64,000 bases of DNA. Origin: BOG-1155 sp050012495. Its GTDB lineage: Bacteria; Desulfobacterota; Syntrophorhabdia; Syntrophorhabdales; WCHB1-27. Made by a program: the position numbers and the translations under genes. Location of the stretch: the NCBI GenBank assembly GCA_050012495.1, contig JBEKHB010000014.1, forward strand, positions 1-64,000. Direction: 5' to 3'. Every line of letters starts with the position of its first letter. The stretch's first letter is position 1. This document shows, in pieces, positions 60,126 through 64,000 of this stretch. The notes beneath the pieces were generated by a model that worked only from the letters and a program-made list of their open reading frames with translations, ran no database searches and was not told where the DNA came from.

Positions 60126-60290
60126 ATGCCTTTGTGAGCGGGGACGACCCGCAAGCGGGTACCCCGACGCGGCTCTGCCGCTGGAGGGGGCGCTGAGCCC
60201 CAGTGACCGAGCGCAGCGAGTCGAGCAGGGAGGCTCCGCCGGCTTTGCCGGTGGAGGGGGCGCTGAGCCCCAATAATTGTTTGCAGGAGG
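60126..60290. repeat. GC-rich direct-repeat tract between mlaF and mlaD
   Basis: GGAGGGGGCGCTGAGCCCCA occurs twice (from about 60185 and 60253), each preceded by CTCTGCCGCT or CTTTGCCGGT. A related copy, GGAGGGGGCGCCGAGC, is part of the mlaF coding end. There is also a hairpin CCCGC-AA-GCGGG near 60150. The tract has no gene and may modulate expression or stability of the message. Confidence 0.6.
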
Positions 60291-60299
60291 AGGGACACC

Positions 60300-61301
60300 A
60301 TGACAACGGAATTTAAGGTCGGTATCGTCGTCCTTTTGGGTATCGTTATCCTTTTCTACATGTCTTTCAGGGTGGGCAAATTCGGCGCACTCACCGAAGG
60401 TCACGGGTATCTCGTCACTGCCCACTTCGGGAATATCGCGGGCCTCGACACGAAGTCGCCGGTCGAGGTGGCCGGCGTGGAGGTCGGGAGGATCAACAAG
60501 ATCGCCCTTGACGGAAGCGTGGCGAAGACATGGCTGCTCATGAAGGAGGACGTGAAAATCCCCGTGGATAGCAAAGTCGCCATAAAATCTTTCGGCATCC
60601 TCGGCGACAAGTATATAGAGATCACCCCCGGCCGGTCGACGGAGTATGTCAAAAGCGGCGAGGAGCTGAAAAACATCGTTTCCTACGCCGATTATGATGA
60701 GATTTTTCAGAACGTGAGCGTGGCGGCGAAGAATATGGGCGAGACCCTGGTGCAGTTCAAAGGCGTCATCGACGAAAAGGACAAGGAGAACTTCAAACAG
60801 GGCCTCGCCAACATAAGAGAGGCGAGCGGCGGATTCAAAGAGATGGTGGCGGAGAACAAGACGAATGTGAACCGTATTGTCGCGAATGTCGCGGAGGCGA
60901 GCGTCAAGCTCGGGCCCATCGCGGATAAGGCCGATTCGATGGTGGCGCAGATGAACACCATCGTGCAGGGTGTGGGTGAAGGGAAGGGCACGCTGGGCAA
61001 ACTGGTGAAGGACGAGAAGCTCTATGACGACGCGAAGGAGATGGTTGCCAACCTGAAGAGCGTTTCCTCGGACATCGAGCAGGGCAAAGGGACTCTCGGC
61101 AAACTCGTGAAGGACGACACTCTGTACGTACAAACGACGGATACGATGAAGAACGTCAATCAGTTCACGTCGGGTCTCAAGGATGGGAATCTCGTTGGCG
61201 AGGCGCAGGTCACCATGAAGAAGATACAGCAGGCGGCCGAAGGGGTACAGGAGATGACGCCGATCAGCATTCTCGGGACCATTTTCGGCCTCTTTTTCTG
61301 A
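60300..61301 (+). CDS. mlaD: MlaD-type MCE-domain lipid-binding protein
   Basis: A 333-residue protein. An N-terminal membrane anchor (about 8-25, VGIVVLLGIVILFYMSF) is followed by an MCE domain (about 40-115; FGNIAGLDTKSPVEVAGVEV) and a long helical tail with two GKGTLGKLVKD repeats (about 226-275). It lies in the periplasm and binds phospholipid; the length exceeds E. coli MlaD (about 180), as in organisms with tubular or long-helix variants. A strong AGGAGG site precedes the ATG. It overlaps the next gene by 1 bp. Confidence 0.92.
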   Translation: MTTEFKVGIVVLLGIVILFYMSFRVGKFGALTEGHGYLVTAHFGNIAGLDTKSPVEVAGVEVGRINKIALDGSVAKTWLLMKEDVKIPVDSKVAIKSFGILGDKYIEITPGRSTEYVKSGEELKNIVSYADYDEIFQNVSVAAKNMGETLVQFKGVIDEKDKENFKQGLANIREASGGFKEMVAENKTNVNRIVANVAEASVKLGPIADKADSMVAQMNTIVQGVGEGKGTLGKLVKDEKLYDDAKEMVANLKSVSSDIEQGKGTLGKLVKDDTLYVQTTDTMKNVNQFTSGLKDGNLVGEAQVTMKKIQQAAEGVQEMTPISILGTIFGLFF

Positions 61302-62659
61302 TGCGCGCATGCATCCTCTTTCTTCTCATCCTTCTTAGCCCTTGCAGCCTTGCAGCCTTCTGGCCGGTCTACTGGGAGCTGGGCAATGAGAAGAACCTGC
61401 TCGGTCCCCTCATCTCTTACGAGACGAAGGATAACGAGACCCATGTGACGTTCCAGCCGCTCCTTTCCTCCTATGATTCTCCCGGCGCCTACTCGATCCT
61501 GTTTCCCCTGGGCAAGAGCACCGGGGAGAAGGCTTATTTTGTACCTATCTATATGAGACACAGCTCGGAGCACGCGTACGATGTGACCCTCTTCCCCTTT
61601 TTTTATGGAAAGACCGCTGAAAGGTCGTACGGAGGTGTTTTCCCCTTTTACGGCAGGCTCTACCATAGGTTCAGACGAGACGAGATCGGTTTTGCCCTCT
61701 GGCCCCTCTATAGCTACAGCATCTGGGAGGGGACTACCAGGACAAACATCCTGTGGCCGTTCTTCTCCTTTTACCGCGGGCGCCAGGAAGGCTTCAAGCT
61801 GGGTCCGCTGTACGGCCGGCGGCGAGTGGGCGACGAGAGGCGGTCGTCATTCGTGCTCTGGCCTTTCTTTATAAAAGATGAAAAGGATCTCAATGGAGAT
61901 AACCCCCAAAAGAGCCTCTGGGCATTTCCGTTCTACATGCGGACCACGTCCCCCCACTCATCGTTCTATGCGGTGATGTGGCCCTTTTTCACCTACATGA
62001 GGGTGCAGGACAGGACGGAAATAAAGGCCCCCTGGCCCTTTTTCTCCTCTGCTAAGGGCAAAGAGGAAAGCGGGTTCAGCTTATGGCCGATCTATTCACA
62101 CTCCAAGGCGGGAAAGGACGAGGTGACGTACGTGCTCTGGCCTATTTACAAAGAGACCGAGCGATATCCGGGGGAGAGGAAGTGGACCCAGAAAAGGATA
62201 CTCATCATAGACAAGTACGAGACGGATGACCGGGGCACGTTCTTCAACATCTGTCCGTTTTTTGAGTATCGCCGGGGCAGCGCGGAGACGGTTTTCTTTT
62301 TCCCCTCGATCATCCCGTGGAGGAACGCGGGGTTCGACAGGATTATAAGGCCCCTCATGACCCTCTACGCATACCGGAAGAAGGGCGACAAAACAACGAT
62401 GAACCTCCTCTACGGCTTTTATACGAAGGAACAGGAAGGGGAGCTCTGGAAGAGAAGGCTGGCCTTCCTTTTAGAGGTCGAGAGGGCGCCCGGAGGCATC
62501 GGTTTCCAGGTCCTTTCCGGGCTCTTCGGCCTCGAAAGCGGCAGGGTGAAAATCTTTTATATACCCATAAGTCGCGATAAAGCCGGGGCCGCTGCCTCGG
62601 TAGATGACCGCATGGAGGGGGCAATCGGCGCCGGCGGGCTCACAACAGGCGGCAGATGA
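61301..62659 (+). CDS. Exported WPFF/LWPLY-repeat protein next to Mla genes
   Basis: A 452-residue protein. A Sec signal peptide (about 1-19, cleavage near AAF) is followed by about fifteen repeats of 15-30 residues, each with an aromatic-proline core: FPFFYG, LWPLYSY, LWPFFSF, VLWPFFIK, MWPFFTYM, PWPFFSS, LWPIYSH, VLWPIYKE, ICPFFEY. The pattern suggests an outer-membrane beta-barrel or a beta-propeller-like shell. I do not recognise a named family. Coupling to mlaD (start/stop overlap) suggests a place in the lipid transport path, perhaps as the outer-membrane component. Confidence 0.75.
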   Translation: MRACILFLLILLSPCSLAAFWPVYWELGNEKNLLGPLISYETKDNETHVTFQPLLSSYDSPGAYSILFPLGKSTGEKAYFVPIYMRHSSEHAYDVTLFPFFYGKTAERSYGGVFPFYGRLYHRFRRDEIGFALWPLYSYSIWEGTTRTNILWPFFSFYRGRQEGFKLGPLYGRRRVGDERRSSFVLWPFFIKDEKDLNGDNPQKSLWAFPFYMRTTSPHSSFYAVMWPFFTYMRVQDRTEIKAPWPFFSSAKGKEESGFSLWPIYSHSKAGKDEVTYVLWPIYKETERYPGERKWTQKRILIIDKYETDDRGTFFNICPFFEYRRGSAETVFFFPSIIPWRNAGFDRIIRPLMTLYAYRKKGDKTTMNLLYGFYTKEQEGELWKRRLAFLLEVERAPGGIGFQVLSGLFGLESGRVKIFYIPISRDKAGAAASVDDRMEGAIGAGGLTTGGR

Positions 62660-63756
62660 CAGAAACAGCCAGGATAAAAGAGGTCCGGTTCAGGGAGGTG
62701 CGGAAGGCCCTCAGGACGACATTTGCGACCTCCCTCGGCCGGAAGCGGCATCTCCATAGCGTCATCGTAAAGGTGACCCTCGACAACGGGGGCGAAGGGG
62801 TGGGCGAGGTACCGACCAGCGCTGCCTTCAACGATGAAACCATCGCGGTCATCGGCCGGGTGCTCCATGAAGGGCGCCGCAGATTGAAAGGGGTGGAAAT
62901 AGGTGACTACGCGGAGCGTCTGGATAGTCTGAGAGGCACGTTTCCAGCCGCAGCGATGACGACATCGGGCCTGGAGGTCGCGCTGTTTCGGGCCTGTCTC
63001 GCAAGCCGCGAGGTCCCTGAGCACCTTTACTGGGGCGGCCGCTCCGGCCGGATCGAGACGGACATTACCGTTCCGATCCTGACCGACAAACGGATGCTCG
63101 TGCCATGGATAGAGCGCGCGGCGAGGAAAGGCTTCACCGCCTATAAGGTGAAGGTGAGCGGCAATCTCGCGCAGGACCGGGAGATAGTCGCGTTCATCTA
63201 CCGGCTCCTCGGTGAAAAAATCGCCCGCTTCCGCCTGCGCCTCGACGGCAATCAGGGCTATACGGCAGAGACCTTTCTCGCCTTTGTCGACTTCTTGCAG
63301 GAGATGCGCTTCGAGATCGAGCTCTTCGAGCAGCCCCTCCCCAGGAACGCGTTCGAGGGCCTTGCGTACATAAAAGAGCGCTGCCCGATACCCCTCATCC
63401 TGGACGAAACGATACTCACCGTCGAAGACGCCCAGAGGGCCGTCGATCATAATCTCTGCCACGGCATCAACATCAAGATCGCGAAAAGCGGTATAGGCGA
63501 ATCGATGAAGCTCCTGGAACTGGCCCGCCGCCACCGGATGAAGCTGATGGCAGGGTGCATGATCGAAACTATGGTCGGGCTTTCGGCGGCTGTCTTTTTT
63601 GCTGCGGGCGCCGGCGCCTTCGATTTCATAGATCTGGACGCGGTGCATTTCTTATACGGAGAAAATGCCTATCCCGGGATCGGAATAGTCGGTCCGTCAT
63701 TCTTCATCGGCGGAACCAGGGGATCGCAACCGGTGGCGCCGGCGAACCTGGCCTGA
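62656..63756 (+). CDS. Dipeptide epimerase-like enolase-superfamily protein
   Basis: A 366-residue enolase-superfamily enzyme of the muconate-lactonizing subgroup, close to L-Ala-D/L-Glu epimerases. The KxK base is in YKVKVSG, the metal Asp in RLDGNQGY, the Glu in LILDETI, and a second Lys in NIKIAKSGIGES; the C-terminal GCMIETMVGLSAAV matches dipeptide epimerases. It would act on murein-derived dipeptides, consistent with the AmpG-like and DUF1460 genes of this window. It overlaps the repeat-protein gene by 4 bp and overlaps convergently the gene at the window edge. Confidence 0.88.
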   Translation: MTETARIKEVRFREVRKALRTTFATSLGRKRHLHSVIVKVTLDNGGEGVGEVPTSAAFNDETIAVIGRVLHEGRRRLKGVEIGDYAERLDSLRGTFPAAAMTTSGLEVALFRACLASREVPEHLYWGGRSGRIETDITVPILTDKRMLVPWIERAARKGFTAYKVKVSGNLAQDREIVAFIYRLLGEKIARFRLRLDGNQGYTAETFLAFVDFLQEMRFEIELFEQPLPRNAFEGLAYIKERCPIPLILDETILTVEDAQRAVDHNLCHGINIKIAKSGIGESMKLLELARRHRMKLMAGCMIETMVGLSAAVFFAAGAGAFDFIDLDAVHFLYGENAYPGIGIVGPSFFIGGTRGSQPVAPANLA

Positions 63757-64000
63757 AACTGCCCCGGGTCGACATGGGCCGTCTCAGCGAGCTGCCGGAG
63801 CTGCTTCCCCTGGAAGTCTTCCGGCTCCAGCCTGATCATGTACTTCCTGGCTACCTGGTATATCTGCGACCGGGTGTCAACTCTCCGTATCCTGCTCCTG
63901 CCTGATTCGTCGATAAACTCCGAGAAGGGTATGGCTTGAATAGAGTGCTCGTTGGAGATTATGGTTGAGCCTGTTCCACCGTCCAGAAGAAAACGGACAG
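63669..64000 (-). CDS. Partial hypothetical gene at the window edge
   Basis: An open frame on the - strand enters from the right edge and runs about 110 codons to a stop at 63669. Readable parts are GGTGSTIISNEHSIQAIPFS and YQVARKYMIRLEP, giving a folded-looking protein with no family I recognise. The end overlaps the epimerase gene by 88 bp in opposite orientation, which is unusual and lowers confidence. The true start is beyond the window. Confidence 0.45.
   Translation of the reverse strand, partial: VRFLLDGGTGSTIISNEHSIQAIPFSEFIDESGRSRIRRVDTRSQIYQVARKYMIRLEPEDFQGKQLRQLAETAHVDPGQFQARFAGATGCDPLVPPMKNDGPTIPIPG

Overview
The window looks like a chromosomal segment of a high-GC anaerobic bacterium of the former Deltaproteobacteria (Desulfobacterota), plausibly a syntrophic or fermentative degrader of aromatic compounds. 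The reasons are protein content only: a 1380-residue acyl-CoA dehydratase activase fusion, several CoA-dependent catabolic genes, a ferredoxin-domain nitroreductase, a polyferredoxin membrane protein, a GEMM-type c-di-GMP riboswitch of the sort common in Geobacter-like organisms, and two branched-chain-amino-acid-type (Liv) ABC systems of the kind these organisms use for aromatic acids. A Syntrophorhabdus-like host is a guess. I saw no rRNA, tRNA or CRISPR array.

Region by region. 0-3 kb: a PaaG-like crotonase, a cupin, small hypothetical genes and a fragment of a HAD hydrolase. 3.2-12.4 kb: a catabolic uptake locus on the + strand. It starts with an AraC-type regulator whose sensory half is a leaderless copy of a solute-binding protein. 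Next come the exported binding protein that resembles it, the livHMGF-type transporter genes, a flavin reductase-like protein and a tannase/feruloyl-esterase lipoprotein. 12.5-19.1 kb: a second Liv-type transporter operon on the - strand with a Tat-type binding protein and two short-chain dehydrogenases. 19.4 kb holds a probable IS21-type end. 19.6-29 kb: TetR regulator, MFS transporter, acyl-CoA dehydrogenase, CoA ligase, DUF35 protein, thiolase, VOC protein, ferredoxin-nitroreductase and a broken SDR, which together look like a beta-oxidation-type module for an imported carboxylate. 29-31.1 kb: an AmpG-like permease convergent with a DUF1460 amidase-like gene. 31.2-37.3 kb: a small unknown gene, acylphosphatase, the giant activase fusion and an unknown gene.

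37.3-46.5 kb is accessory in character: a PEP-CTERM secreted protein, an intact RelE-type toxin-antitoxin pair, a decayed second pair, a CorC-like protein, DUF362 and polyferredoxin genes, a metallo-beta-lactamase-fold hydrolase, the decayed 3' end of another PEP-CTERM gene, and a secreted BACON-type repeat protein behind a c-di-GMP riboswitch. 47-54.5 kb is housekeeping: guaB, guaA, dnaE and accA tightly packed. 54.6-64 kb: DEAD-box helicase, hemL, alr, an Mla-type lipid transport set (mlaE, mlaF, mlaD), an unusual aromatic-rich repeat protein, a muconate-lactonizing-family epimerase and a gene fragment at the right edge.

The most distinctive item is the 3.2-6.5 kb pair: a transporter receptor and a cytoplasmic transcription factor carrying the same receptor fold, which suggests that the cell reads the same ligand outside for uptake and inside for gene control. 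Palindromic repeats at gene 3' ends (a perfect 26-bp pair at 25.5 kb and a perfect 24-bp pair at 43.8 kb) and mobile-element relics mark the intergenic spaces. Starts were moved inward from the longest reading frame where a Shine-Dalgarno site, signal peptide or overlap made this more likely.
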